Of a stretch of DNA of 64,000 nucleotides, positions 35,310 through 47,358 are shown in pieces. This DNA is from Calonectria ilicicola. Taxonomy: Eukaryota > Ascomycota > Sordariomycetes > Hypocreales > Nectriaceae. Where the stretch lies: positions 5,580,001-5,644,000 of the forward strand of contig CP085828.1 of the NCBI GenBank assembly GCA_020809705.1, given 5' to 3'. The notes under the pieces were generated by a model, which was not told the origin of the DNA, did no database searches, and worked only from the letters and a program-made list of their open reading frames with translations. The first letter of the stretch is position 1, and the number at the start of each line of letters is the position of its first letter. The position numbers were made by a program, and so were the translations under genes.

Positions 35310-35867
35310 GGAGAATGTCTTCATATGTTGTAATAACGCTGGGATTATTTGTCACAATTTGGCGCAAAGGATATGATATACCCCGATCCGAGACATGAGC
35401 TCACTAACTCACGATATGGAGGATTCGGCTTTCAAAAAGTAATAATCATTCATTATAAACACAAGTCACAACACAAAAATAATGAGCCGGCGAATATTCC
35501 TTACATGGCCACCCTCCCACACGTCAAAGTACAAAGAGGTTTGCTTCTCATTTCCTTCCTGTAGCGCCACCCCGTGGATATCCTCTTCCAACCAGGTCGA
35601 GAGTATCGGCTTGTCCTCATACTCCCGCTTCCCGACACAATCAAGCTCCCTACATCCATTCGCATAGTCCTCAGTGATCGTGTTCTTTGTTTCTAGCGAA
35701 CTTTCTCCCCTCCCACATGAAATATGGTGTGGTGTTTCGTTCTCATCCTCTTTTGAGCTTTCGCCTCTGCTTGCTTTTTGAAAATTTGACGCCAGAAACC
35801 ATAAGCATAAGACCAAATAACAGAGACAGAGACATAATAAGATAGACGAACGAGGTAGTCAATCCAT
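35310..35867. other. Convergent 3' region RMP1 / TUP1
   Basis: 558 bp between stop codons. Nothing recognised. Confidence 0.6.
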
Positions 35868-37999
35868 CTAGTAGGGACGGTAGGACCAGATACGGGCCTT
35901 CATGTCGCCTGAACCAGTGGCGAAGTAGCCACCCTGAGGGCTGGGAGCCACCGAGATGACGGAGTTCTTGTGGCCCTGGAGCATGAGTTGGGTAGTACCG
36001 GTACGTGGGTCCCAGAATTGAACACCACGGTCCTTGGATCCGGAAAGCACCCAGTTGGCATCGGGAGTGAGAGCAACCGACAAAACAAAGTCGCGATGGC
36101 CTTCGAAAGTCTTGACACACTTGCCGCCCTTGGGGCCGGGGTTGGGGCCGTTGCGGGGAGTGCTGAGCTCCCACATCTTGATGGTTCGGTCCAAACTACC
36201 GGAGACAAGGTCCTTACCACTCGGAGAGAAAGCGACCGAGTAGACTGAGTCCTTGTGGCCATCGGGACCTTCGAGACGCTCCACCAGGAAGCCTGAGTGG
36301 ATGTCCCAAACGCGAACACTCTTGTCAAGGGAACCAGCAGCAACGTACTGGGTATCGGGAGAGATGGCAACAGTGGTGACGCCATCCTCGATCGTGAGAG
36401 TGAGGGTATTGGTACCCTGTTCAATGTCCCAAAGACGAACAGTCCTATCACCACTGCCCGAGGCAATCGTTCGTCCATCACGCGCGAAGTCGAGGGAGTA
36501 AATGTCTTGTTCGTGACCCGAAAAGTGGTTGCGAATCGTTCGGCTCTGAATATCCCAGACCTAGAAATAGAATTAGTACAGATCCTCTCCACGTATAGAA
36601 AAGGAAAGCATCAAAAACGTACTCGAATAAGCTTGTCCTCAGCACCGGTAGCCAAGTAACGGCCATCAGGACTGAAGCAGACACTGCGGATGTACAGATC
36701 CGCGCTCATGTCCGCGGCATTGTGGTCCTCAAGCACGCAGACCTTTTCACCAGTCTGGACATCAAAGATCTGTGCAGATCGGTTGCAACCAGTAGCGACG
36801 TACTTGCCGTCATGACTGAACCTCACACAGCACACGACGCTTTCGTGGCTAAGAGAGTGGACCAGATCGACGTCAAGGACGCGCTGGACTTGAGGGTTGA
36901 AGATGGCATACCAATCATTGCCAGTCTTCTTGTTGTGGGGAGCCACGGAATCGACCTCAAGATCACCGAGAGCATTGCCAACGGGAGGAGCGCGAGGTCC
37001 ACCCATACGAGCATGGTCAGGAGTGGGATGGCTGACCTGGGGCGACTGGGCGTTGCCGGGATAGGGCACGGGGGTGTTGATCTGAGGAGTCGCGGGGCCG
37101 ACAGCATTGGGAGGTCGGCCGATACCCCGACGACCCGGGCCTGGAGAAGCGGTGCTTTGCGGTGCTTGAGGGCCCATGCCATTAGATACGGGGCCTTGGG
37201 GATAGCCCTGAGAGTAGGGGGGCTGCTGGCTGTTGGGGTGAGGAGGAGGGACGGGCAGGCCTGGAGGACCTTGGGTCATCTGGTGCTGAGGGCCCATCTG
37301 TTGATCCTGAGGAGGAGCATGTTGACCTTGCTGCTGGGGTTGGGCCTGTTGTGCCGAGGGGGGTTGCTGCTGGCCCTGCTGTTGACCTTGCTGCTGCTGC
37401 TGAGGTGGCGCAAGACCACCTTGGCTACCACCAGCCATGATACCACTGAAGAGACCGTTTCCAGGTGTGATGGAGGGCGGCTGCTGGGAAGGACCGGCGT
37501 GCTGAGGGGGGCCAGGGATCCCGGGCTGAGGAGCGCCCTTTCGCGCAGCCTCAAGCTGATGACGGAGCATGCTGATCTCTTCCTCATACCTTAACAGATA
37601 GTGCCTGTCAGCGACCCCAATCTAGATGGCGGACACGTACACGTGAAAAGACGGTACTTACTTCTGCTTAAGAGTCATGTGAGTCTGCTCCATGGCATAG
37701 ACCTTTTCCCGAACGAGCTGCATCTCGCTGACCTGCGCAGAGACTGAAATTTGTTAGCTTCAAGTTTCGCGGCTGATGAGTGTAGATCGCGCTTGGACAA
37801 TGCGAGGCGCGGTCATCGAGATGCAAGTAAAGCTTTGTAATTGGAAGTGGTGACGGGAAGACATACTCTGATGCTCAAAGCCTTCGGTCTGGCGCAGCTG
37901 AGTTTCGAATTCGGCCCTGATTTGCTCGAGGAGCTCGTTGAGGCGGGCCGAGTTGCCTGGGGGGACAGCCCCCATGCCGCGATGCGGATACATCGACAT
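35868..37999 (-). CDS. TUP1: Transcriptional corepressor Tup1 (RCO-1)
   Basis: Joined exons (minus): 37999-37867, 37743-37662, 37589-36623, 36560-35868, giving 624 aa. Seen: an N-terminal coiled-coil Tup_N domain ([21 protein letters not shown] to about residue 85) that forms the tetramer and binds Ssn6, a Pro/Gln-rich linker with poly-Gln blocks (about 100-190), and a C-terminal seven-blade WD40 propeller with repeated GSxDxxVRxWD units, ending ARIWSYRPY. Known: with Ssn6 it represses glucose, mating, conidiation and stress genes. Length is close to Neurospora RCO-1. It has a very long upstream region (7.1 kb to the divergent ERG3). Confidence 0.95.
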
Positions 38000-40900
38000 T
38001 GCGCTCGACGGGACTCAGCGACGACAAGTCCTGGACGCTAGCCGCGAGGGCGATAGAAGGAATCGGAGGGTGGTTGTGATTCGGACACGAGGAGACGAGG
38101 GTAGCGGTCGTTGGATTGACGGTTGAGTCTTCACACGCGGCCAGAGAAGCGTGGATGGCGCGCTGGACGACGGGCCGGGATGGTGCAAGTGCAAAAGGAG
38201 AGGACGCGAGGGCGCAGCGGGCGGGTGAGGATTAGGGATTTCGAGGAGCACTTGATGGGATCGCAAGCGATAAAGCGATGGGCGGATGTAGATCTGTCAC
38301 CCTCGGATGATTTTTTCGCGATGGCGGCGTGGACTCGCGATGGGTGTTGTGGAAGGGGGAAAGGTGGAAAAAAAAGGCAAAAAACGGAGAAGGAGCGATG
38401 GAGGTGTGCCAGCCCGGCCAAGTCAAGAAAGCAACCAGTTAGTGTGAGCGCTCCATGTGCTCCAGCGCCTTCATGAGCAAGGTTAGGTAGGTACAGTGGA
38501 GGTTGCTAGAGCCAGCTAGGCAAGGGTCGGGCAGCACAGGACACCCCACAGGACACACCCTCTCTATTGGGACACCCCTCAAAAATATGTCGTAGGTCTA
38601 GGCAGATTGTGGCTCCTTTGCACTCTCCATTTCTTTGCTCGTTTCTCCCTCACCTGTGGCAAGGAGGATATGATGGGAATACAAGGTGGAGCCAGATCCT
38701 CCGAAGCAAGGCAAGACAGGTAAGGCAACCATCTCCCCGCACAATCAAGCGGATCAACAGAACACACACATACATGAAAACACGTAGACGGCGTGTTGCT
38801 GCCGGCATTCCCGTAGCGCGTTGAGACACACACGCTTGCCAAGCACTGCGCCGATGAGGCTCGATATTACATCCTCTACGTCCTATCTCGAAGTAGTCTC
38901 CCGAAACCCACCAGAGCCCCAAGCCAGGGCTCCGAGTTCTGGGAAGCGAGCCGGCTCGCTGGTCACGCCGGTCAGAGATCCGCTGAGGGAGTCCCTTAGG
39001 GAAGAGGAAGAGCCACAGCGACGCTTCGGAGGGCGACGTGTATCCGGCAGCCCACATGATACCTGCAGCAAGGCTGGAGGTACATATGCCCCGGCCGAGC
39101 TGGGCGGCTGCAGGTGGGGTCCCATGCAGCGGGCCATTTACAGGCGAAGGTAGGTGCCGGGTGGGCTACCAGTGTGCTCCAGAGGGTGGTTCGCGAAAAG
39201 CAGGGGAGGCTGTAACTCCCAACTTGGACACCCCCAGAACGAAACCCCCGGGACCCCACTCCCCAGGCATGTGGGACAGCTTGCAGACGGTAACCGACAT
39301 GGGCGGGCAAGTACCCAGGCGGAAATATAAAGTACCTACAGGGCTCCTAGATACCGTAACAGGCCGAGGGGGAAAGTGGGAGGAAACGCCACACACCCCC
39401 AACCCACAATGGTCTGTGCGCATCGGACGCCATAGCTTGTGGGTCTCATCGCCCTTGGTTGTTGCACAGAGGTATCACGCAGGGTATATCTCCTCCCATC
39501 AGTGTTGGTTTTCGCTCTCCATCATCATGAGCGCACGTTCGCAATGGAGGTTGGCAACAGATTGCGGGTCAGCCGTGATGCTGTCCCCCCATGTGGCTGA
39601 AGCCCTGGTCTGTGTCCTTGCGTTTCCTTTTCTGCCGGGCTTAATTCATCGCCTCACGCCCCCTTAATGCTGTCGCTCCGTCCGGCGCGGCCCTTATTGT
39701 TTTGTTTTTCTCCTCCAATTCGGATCCGTTCGCCAAGGTCACGCACCCCTCCCGTCTCCCGAAATGACAGGTTTTGACGGACGAACGAATGGCGGAATGG
39801 AGCAACGATGGGATGTAGTACGTACCGAAGCTTTTCGTTTTCTTTGGGTGGATTGATGTGGGATGGATGCCAGCAGAGTGGGTATCCCAGCATTAACTTT
39901 GGATATGATCGTTCCCTAGGTGGATTGGCTATTTTTGTTTCGTGGCGGGGACTGGCAACGAGAGCAGATGAATGCTCTCTCAAGGAGGTGGTGTGCGCGG
40001 CCAGGATTTGTTGTCGCCCGGCTTGAGCCGTGTGTGCCCGTAGGTGAGAGAAAGAAGTGGCACATCGAATATGACCGCAGCAACACATTTAGCGACATGC
40101 GCCCAGATGTGAATGTCTCCCATTGCTTGCCGGCACAGGTTGGGACGAGAGGGTGTCATGGCATGAGAGGGTGGTGTGGTGTGGGGGAGCGACAAAACGT
40201 GAGAGGCGAGATGCTACGTAGGTGAGCGAGGGAGAGACAGGGGACGGTGCTGTTTTGTTTTGCCCTGGTTTCAGTGAAACCCTCCCGTGAAGTGGTAGCG
40301 CAGCGGTAACAGCAGCGAAGAAACGCAGAGCTGAGCCGGGCGGAGCTTTGACGGTGTGCGGATGACGGATCGAGGGCGCGGGCTCGGACGCCCAGCTGCC
40401 CAAGCTTGGCGTCAGCTTCATCAGGCATCAGAACAAACCGCCAGCCTCAGGCAAGACACCCAATGCCGTTTTGGCCATGACTGACTTTAGTCGTCTCGTG
40501 CAAGACATTCTTGTCGATCCTGTGCTGAGTGGCTGCTGAGTCCTGCGCGGGTGGGAAGAGATGTGGCCCATCTGCAGCCATTAGCTGCAGGGCACCACCG
40601 AGTAGACGTCCCGTACATGCACTTGAATGGATACATGTATCATGCTTACGGCTGTTGAGAGCCAGTTGTTGTCATGCAGGTCTTCACCTGGAGGTGGCGA
40701 GATTTATGATATACTGTCGCTCTTTTTATCTATCATTTATTTTCTTTCCCCAATTCGACCTTGTGCAGGAAGTGGGACGCCTCACCTCTCCAACACTCTT
40801 CTCTCGCTCCAAAGTTCACGTGGTGGATGAACCGTCTGTCTCGCCAGCCGGTAATGAAATAATATATGAGACGAATGACTTGTGGTGGTTTCTTTTTCTT

Positions 40901-42882
40901 TTGTGGCCCTACGTGTAATCGAATAGGTATGCTGCAATCGGCGTGTTTGATCGACGTACACCCTCAGGGAAGCGTCATGGCTGTTTGGAGTAGAGAGGTT
41001 TCTGGATCTCGATCCGCAACTTCGCATCGACGCCAAATTCTGCACGGACAAAAAGATGGACGTGTCTTTCACAGAAAATAGAAGGCATCTCTCTGTATTG
41101 GCGCGTTTGATGCCGCTCTCTCAATCTTTACGGCGATAAAAGGCGAGAGCCTCAACCATTGCTGGTCACAACGCACCCAGCCCTACCCCCTCCACAACCT
41201 GGCTTACGCCCACCCCGGTAGACGCCGGGGCTTGAGGCTAGAAGGCCTTCAGATCTGCCCTTGCGTTAGCCCCGAAGCGAGGAGGCGCCGCATCATTCTG
41301 TGAGAACCCGTCAACGCATTACGCTGGCCCCCTTCTCTGTATTTAGCCCGCTATTCCAAAAGAACCAAGCCCGACCAAGCAAATGTTCGGGGTCAGGGGG
41401 GGAGCCTGCCTGCCCTGGCTCGATAAAAGGGTGTTAGAAAACAAACTTTTATTGTCATCATTTACGTGCAAATGAAACTCTCTTTCTTCCGTGTAAGACA
41501 GCCCAGGAGCTCTAGCATCGAGACACGGGAGTTGGGGTTGATAGCCTCTGCACCCTGGTCCTAGGTTACCGGCTGGAGCCCATGTCGCTCAGCTGGGTCC
41601 CAGGGCGGCGCATTCGCCTGTCCATGGATGTGATGACGTTCTTTTTTTTTTTCAGTTCGGGGTTTGCCTTGCCGTACGATGTAATCGCGGGCGGGCCGAC
41701 GGGCTACGCGATATGCCGAGCGCGACGGATATTAGGAATCTAATCGTGTCGTATTACGGAGGGACTTCTGCACCACAAACGAATTGTGGTTTGCCACCTT
41801 GCTGCGACCGTAACCAGAATAAAAAGGCAGCAGTTGGAGGGACATCGGATTAGGAGGGGAGTGTCCACTCCATTTGCTGTACAAGCTTGAGACAACAGCT
41901 ACTACTCACTGAACCTCTGGGACATGTGCACCTAAACTAAGGCTGCGAGGCAGGTAGTCATCTTTTCTATAGCACTGCATACGTGAGCCACCTTTGTGAC
42001 TGCCGCGCATAGGGCCGCCTTGTGATAGCTAAGAGTGTGCCATGTGGGCGTCATTGCACCCGCCGCGTTTTACAGGCGACGTAAAATTCTACCTGTTGAT
42101 GTTTTCACATGATGACCTTAGGCTCAAGACTAAGACTAAGCTGGCGTTCTTGACACATCCATTGGCAAGGTAAAATAATTTGAAATGGAGTGGAAGAGAA
42201 AGGGAGCATAACAATTCGTCTCTCACTAGACATTGCGTATTTGGGCAGTTTTTTTTTTATATAGAGCAATTGTCTTGGTGATTCTGGGTTCTTTTTCAAC
42301 ACAGGCCGCATTTTTGGATACTTTACAAGACCCCTAAATGAGGCTATTCAGAAGTTATTCTCTTGACCCTTACAGCCCAGGCTGGGTTTAGCGCTACACG
42401 TGAGCAGTTCCATCGAAAGGACCCCCTTCTTACGCGATGTGATTTGGATTCCATTTACCGGCAGAAAATCTGGGGGGATGGGTATGAGCTAAGCTCCTTT
42501 TAAAGAGTCGGCGGGGATTTATTTTTCTTTTACGGTCGCGCAACTTGTGATATGATATTCTACCATTTCTCGGATTGAAGCTTATCTCCTTGAAACTGAA
42601 CCCGCCCCTCCTGTACAACTGCGCGGCAGCTGATATCAACGTGCATGGCTATATAAGAGAACCACAGGTATGAAGTCTGGGCTGACAGTTCGTGAAGCGC
42701 CGCCTGTCACTATGATGGCTCTGACAGAATTCCATTCATATCGCAGGTCTCGCATGGTCAGCGTGGCGTTCGATAAGATACATGAGAGAATACCCATTGA
42801 CCACAGTGCCAAGGAGTACCTTCAAACTGGATATGATCTGATCTAGAAACAGGGCATGGCCAGAGGTGGTATACAGATTTTT

Positions 42883-42902
42883 ATTGATTCATTGATTCAT
42901 TG
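42883..42902. repeat. ATTGATTC short tandem repeat
   Basis: Two and a half copies of an 8 bp unit. Confidence 0.85.
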
Positions 42903-43334
42903 TTTGATGGGCTAAGCCCTGGCATTGACTGGGACCGGGCTGACTCCCCGAGACCAAGTATTATTTCGGCCGAGGAGTCAACTGAACCCAAACATGGCAT
43001 AAATTGCTAGGCTCAGTCCACATCAACTATGCTGTGCCTTCTCAGCTGACAAAATAGAAATTAGCGGCATGGGATTTCGGAAAAGCGACCGGGAGCCAGG
43101 CATTCTCCTCAGTGCCGGTGACCGGTGTGCTTGTGTAGCGGTTGATTTGGATGAGACGAGGGTGTCGGAGGCCGAGCTCTGATTTGTAGGCTCAGTTTCC
43201 ATCAAGGGAAACAACAAGGAGTGGGTGTCATGTGCCCCACGTTTTGCTAAGGTGCTGATCGGTGATGCGATGCTGATTCCTGGTTGGTATGGCTGGTGCT
43301 GTGGGCTGGCCAATTGCTCTTAAACCCGTGTGGT

Positions 43335-43400
43335 GACCCCTAAAAGCCGTGTGGTGGTGTCCTGGCCTGACCACTAGTTGCTACTCGTGGGTTAGGGGTC
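43335..43400. repeat. Inverted repeat with 9 bp arms
   Basis: GACCCCTAA at 43335-43343 pairs with TTAGGGGTC at 43392-43400, loop 48 bp. A direct repeat CCGTGTGGTG overlaps the left arm. Confidence 0.7.
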
Positions 43401-45156
43401 TTTGGTGGGGTTGAGCCTTAGCAGCGTATTCGTATGCGTATTTTTTTTTGTTTATGTTCTATTTCGCATTCTGCTTCGTCAGTATGTTGGACTGTGCCTT
43501 CTCCTCTCCACTAACGCCGCAATGCTCATGCCCATTATCTCGTCATGTTCACATGCTTCTGTCCTCGATGATGATCCCAACCCTGGTGAATCAGAAGCAG
43601 CTCTGATCCGTTAGTGAGCTTGTCATTTCAAAGAATCGTATGGTTTTAGAGACTACCGTGGTCGTTTTTCTCCGAGAGATCTACGGAATCTCAGAGGACG
43701 AGATGTACTCTGGACGTGTGCCGGCAGCCGGTTTTTCGACGTGGAAGGCGAAGGTGAATTTCTAGACTCGGATCCACTACTCAGGTACATGCAAGAGGAG
43801 TGCCTGTCTTGGATAGACCACGACGAAGTAAGAAACGAATAAGTGTGGGTAGATGAACTGTTGGGCTGAGCCTCATTTGAAGGGCAAGTGGATGTACTTA
43901 TGAATAGTAATTGTTAGGGATAGTGCTTGTCAATTGATTTTTAGCATCTTGTCGCGTCTTGAAGACCTAGCCTCTCTCCCCAGTGTCGATTGTTAAAATG
44001 CTGGTAATACTGCTCGTCCAAGTGTGCTTCAACAAGCTCTCAAATTGTCCTCACCTTCAATTGCCCGGCTACGGGGCCGGTGTTCACACCGCATTTCCTG
44101 GGCCCCTAGATGCATCTTGAAAAAACATCGATCCATTTCTCTATTCTTGTTCCTATCCGTCCCGGGAACGTCCCTCATCTCTCTCGTACGGGGTCCCGGC
44201 GTGGGAACCCACACGCAGGGGGGCTAGCCGGGTCGCTCACTGGCTCGGCGGTTGGGCTCTCCGGAGCAGACCACTGCTCTAATTGAGATGCCTAGTGGGG
44301 TTTGGCCCTGTTCTGAGCCGTGACCGTAACCGTAACCGTACTGTAGCTCTCTAAAGCATAGGGGCTATCCCACTGACGCCCTGGGCATATCCACCGCCTG
44401 GGCGAGTTGGTGGCCGGGCTGCATCGGATCCGTGGCTCTGCCATCATGCCATCATGCCATTCTGCTCTAAAGACGACCGTTATGATTTCCGGCACTTGGC
44501 GAGACCCCTCGCGATGGGGAAGACATATCAAAGTGCACGGCTAACATCAAATAAATAAATACATCGCCATTGACGCCGCCCAACATTTACCTTTCCCCCT
44601 GTGCTCCTTCTCCAACGGCCATTGACCACTTCAACAGCGTCCTCTCCAGCCGTCCCCTTCTTTCGCCCTGTCGATTGGCTCAATTGGCCTCCATTTACAC
44701 TGATCCATACCGCCCTCTCTTGCGACGTCACAGCGTCGGTACCCATCCCTGAACCCAAACGAGAAGAAGCGTTGTCACCTGCTGTCACACCAGCTGCAGT
44801 GTGTCCTGCCCCACGCGCTGACAGTCGCCAAATAAATCAAGATTGACCCGCGACCAAACGACCAGCACAAACCTAGATCCTGGCCCTTTGCTGGTCTGAT
44901 TCTAAATTCCGTTGCCATTTCCAAGCTTCTGAGGTTTCGCGTCCTCACTCCTTTTCTTTCTCGTCAAACTTTTTTCTTTGGGTTGAGAAAGGAAGAAGGA
45001 GAAATCTTCCGCTCCCTCTCTTTGATACGCCGGATCGATCGGTACCGCAACCCAAAGATTGAGCCTTCTATCAGAGTGCCTCTTTCACATTTTCTCTTCA
45101 ATTTGCATTCCAAGACCAACACTTAGATTGGAAGTCCTGCTATCCGATTGCCCACC

Positions 45157-46251
45157 ATGGACGTCGTTCTTGAGGTCACCGATACCTTCATCGCCGACTA
45201 TATCTACGCATACCTGCTTCCTAAACGTCCAGCACCCTATGATTTCCCCAACGCAACAGATGCTCAGACCTTCTCGAGCTGGTCCTACAAGCCTGCCACC
45301 AAGTTCCTCGCTATCGAGCCGTCGGCAGCCGCATACTCGAGCACCTGGGACCGTGACAACACCCTCCGCCAATTCATCACTCTCTACTTTATTACCTGGT
45401 ACGCAGTGGTTATTTGAGAAACTATCAAATATCAGTCATCCAAACTAACATTTTATTTCCCCATTAGGTTGTTTGGTCTAGCAGTCTATTTCATCGTTGC
45501 TGCTCTTTCGTATCAGTTTATTTTCGACAAGCGCACCTTCAACCACCCACGTTTTCTCAAAAACCAGGTTCGACAAGAGATTATACAAGCCAATAAAGCC
45601 ATGCCCGTTATGGCCATCATCACTGCTCCTATCTTCCTTCTTGAGGTGAACGGATGGGGAAAATTGTACGACACCACCGAGGACGGCCCTGGCCTCTGGT
45701 ACAACTTTTTCCAGTTCCCTCTCTTCCTCCTGTTTACCGACTTCTGCATTTACTGGGCTCATCGCTGGCTTCACAACCGCCTTGTCTACAAATATCTCCA
45801 CAAGCCTCACCACAAGTGGATCATGCCTACTCCCTTTGCTAGCCATGCTTTCCACCCCCTCGACGGTTTTGTCCAGTCGGCTCCTTATCACATCTTCCCC
45901 TTCATCTTCCCTCTCCAAAAAATGGCCTATGTTGCTCTCTTTGTGTTTGTCAATCTATGGTCTGTCATGATCCACGACGGCGAGTACCTCACCGACAACC
46001 CGATTGTGAACGGCGCTGCTTGCCATTCTCTCCACCACTCTCGCTTCGAGGTCAACTACGGCCAATTCTTCACTGGCTTTGACCGACTTGGCGGTACCTA
46101 CTACAGGCCTGAGGCTTGGATGTTCAAGCGTGATGAGAACATGTCCCAGAATCGCTGGAGGAAGGAGATTGAGACTGTCGATTCGCTGGTCAAGGAGGTT
46201 GAGGGCGAGGACAAACGCACGTACAATACCGATTCTAAGAAGACCCGATAA
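45157..46251 (+). CDS. ERG3: Delta(7)-sterol 5(6)-desaturase Erg3
   Basis: Joined exons: 45157-45398, 45468-46251, giving 341 aa. Seen: the three histidine boxes of the fatty acid hydroxylase superfamily, HRWLH (179-183), HKPHH (192-196) and HSLHH (267-271), which bind the di-iron centre, between hydrophobic segments (LFGLAVYFIVAALSYQF; FFQFPLFLLFTDFCIYW; VALFVFVNLWSVM). Known: introduces the C5 double bond in ergosterol synthesis in the ER; loss changes azole response. It ends in a Lys-rich tail. The intron has a CTAAC branch site. The start ATG has an ACC ATG G context and an ATG-free 0.67 kb leader. Confidence 0.95.
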
Positions 46252-46983
46252 ATCAATCAGATGGGGAACTTCGATCGGTCTTTGTTTTTCCCAGATTGGA
46301 TCTGGATTTCCAGATTCAGTCAGGGCTGAGCAAGTCATGACAATGCAGGAATGTTATAGACAGCAGGGCTTCAAATGCCCGGTTTTCAAGGGAATAAAAA
46401 CAGAAAAAAAATTGGATGAGAAAAGACGAAAAGGAGCACCTCAGAGCCATGAGCTGTTTCTTGAACCCTGTACATAGTTTTGACTTGTAGATATTGGTCT
46501 ACATTCACTTTTGAGAGGCGTTGGGTGGAGATGACGAGATGTCAATGATTGCTTGTGTATATTTGAATACTCCCCGAGACAGAAAGAAATTCCAGGTCCG
46601 GTCAGGAACCTGGTTCCTAAAAACATTTAATAGTAATTGACATCCGATCCCCTAAAACTCCGTGCCACACAGAAATAGCTGCATGGCTATTGAATAATTC
46701 GACCAATCTCGCTCCCAATTACGTTCAATCCTGTACAAAAGGAAATAGTAGATAAGAACCAAAGAAAGTGAAGCAACTGTATCGAGAGATAGTGGATGTA
46801 TTGTGGTGCTCCCAAATGTTCCAACTAGGAGAGTGTCATGGATGACTAGTAAAACTAGAGCTCTCATCTTGTACGAGATATGGGCCACGTAGAGTTTGGG
46901 CATTAAGAAATCGCTATCGGGTTATGGGCGATTATGAGGATGTTTATAACAATGTGAATCCTTATCGAATCTGTCTTGCAATC
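46252..46983. other. Convergent 3' region ERG3 / small membrane protein
   Basis: 732 bp between stop codons. Nothing recognised. Confidence 0.6.
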
Positions 46984-47358
46984 CTAAGAGAAGCTGACGA
47001 ACTTGGGATCTCTGGGAATGCCATCGGCACTGATTCCGTTGGCCTTGAAGCGCTCTTCCATGTAGGCCTTACGGGCCCTATCAAAAGGCAGGCGGCGTTT
47101 CTTCATAATCTTGAGAATCTCAGCCTTTGCGGTGGGGTCCAGTCCCGCGCGCGAGTCACCGTCCTCAACGTTGCCGGTGAGGTCAAAGTCTCGGCTTGAT
47201 AGGCCGGCTTCGATATCGCCCACGAAACTACTTGGCAGTCGTGAGTATAGGTAATCGGCACCGGGTACTCGGATATGCGGGAGCCATCGGGCTCGGGTGA
47301 AAAATAGGGCCGTCGCAAGGACGATGAAAAAGACTGAGATGGAAAAGAGGATATACAT
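46984..47358 (-). CDS. Small conserved single-pass membrane protein, function unknown
   Basis: Single-exon 124 aa protein. Seen: one N-terminal membrane helix (ILFSISVFFIVLATALFF, residues 3-20), a linker with an acidic stretch, then a basic helical region KAEILKIMKKRRLPFDRARKAYMEERF and the end DGIPRDPKFVSFS. I recall the LKIMKK and DPKFVSFS pattern from predicted proteins of other filamentous ascomycetes, but I know no function. The N-terminal anchor with a cytosolic basic tail fits an ER or mitochondrial membrane protein. Divergent from eL28 across 1.37 kb. Confidence 0.75.
   Translation of the reverse strand: MYILFSISVFFIVLATALFFTRARWLPHIRVPGADYLYSRLPSSFVGDIEAGLSSRDFDLTGNVEDGDSRAGLDPTAKAEILKIMKKRRLPFDRARKAYMEERFKANGISADGIPRDPKFVSFS

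Larger units (their letters stand above)
38000..45156. other. 7.2 kb gene-poor divergent stretch TUP1 / ERG3
   Basis: No recognised gene, tRNA or transposon. The longest open frame (39038-39667, plus, 209 codons) lies among overlapping frames on both strands in GC-rich DNA and resembles no family I know. It contains a short tandem repeat (42883-42902), an inverted repeat (43335-43400) and CCGTAA units (44324-44340). The last 0.67 kb before ERG3 (44484-45156) has no ATG and is probably its leader. Confidence 0.5.

Noticed and set aside
36722..37594. 290-codon open frame on the plus strand over TUP1
   Set aside because: Shadow of the Pro/Gln-rich and WD40 coding exon; no family resemblance.
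39038..39667. 209-codon open frame upstream of TUP1
   Set aside because: Pro/Gly/Arg-rich composition as expected from GC-rich noncoding DNA, overlapped by open frames on the other strand, and no recognised domain or splice-linked extension.
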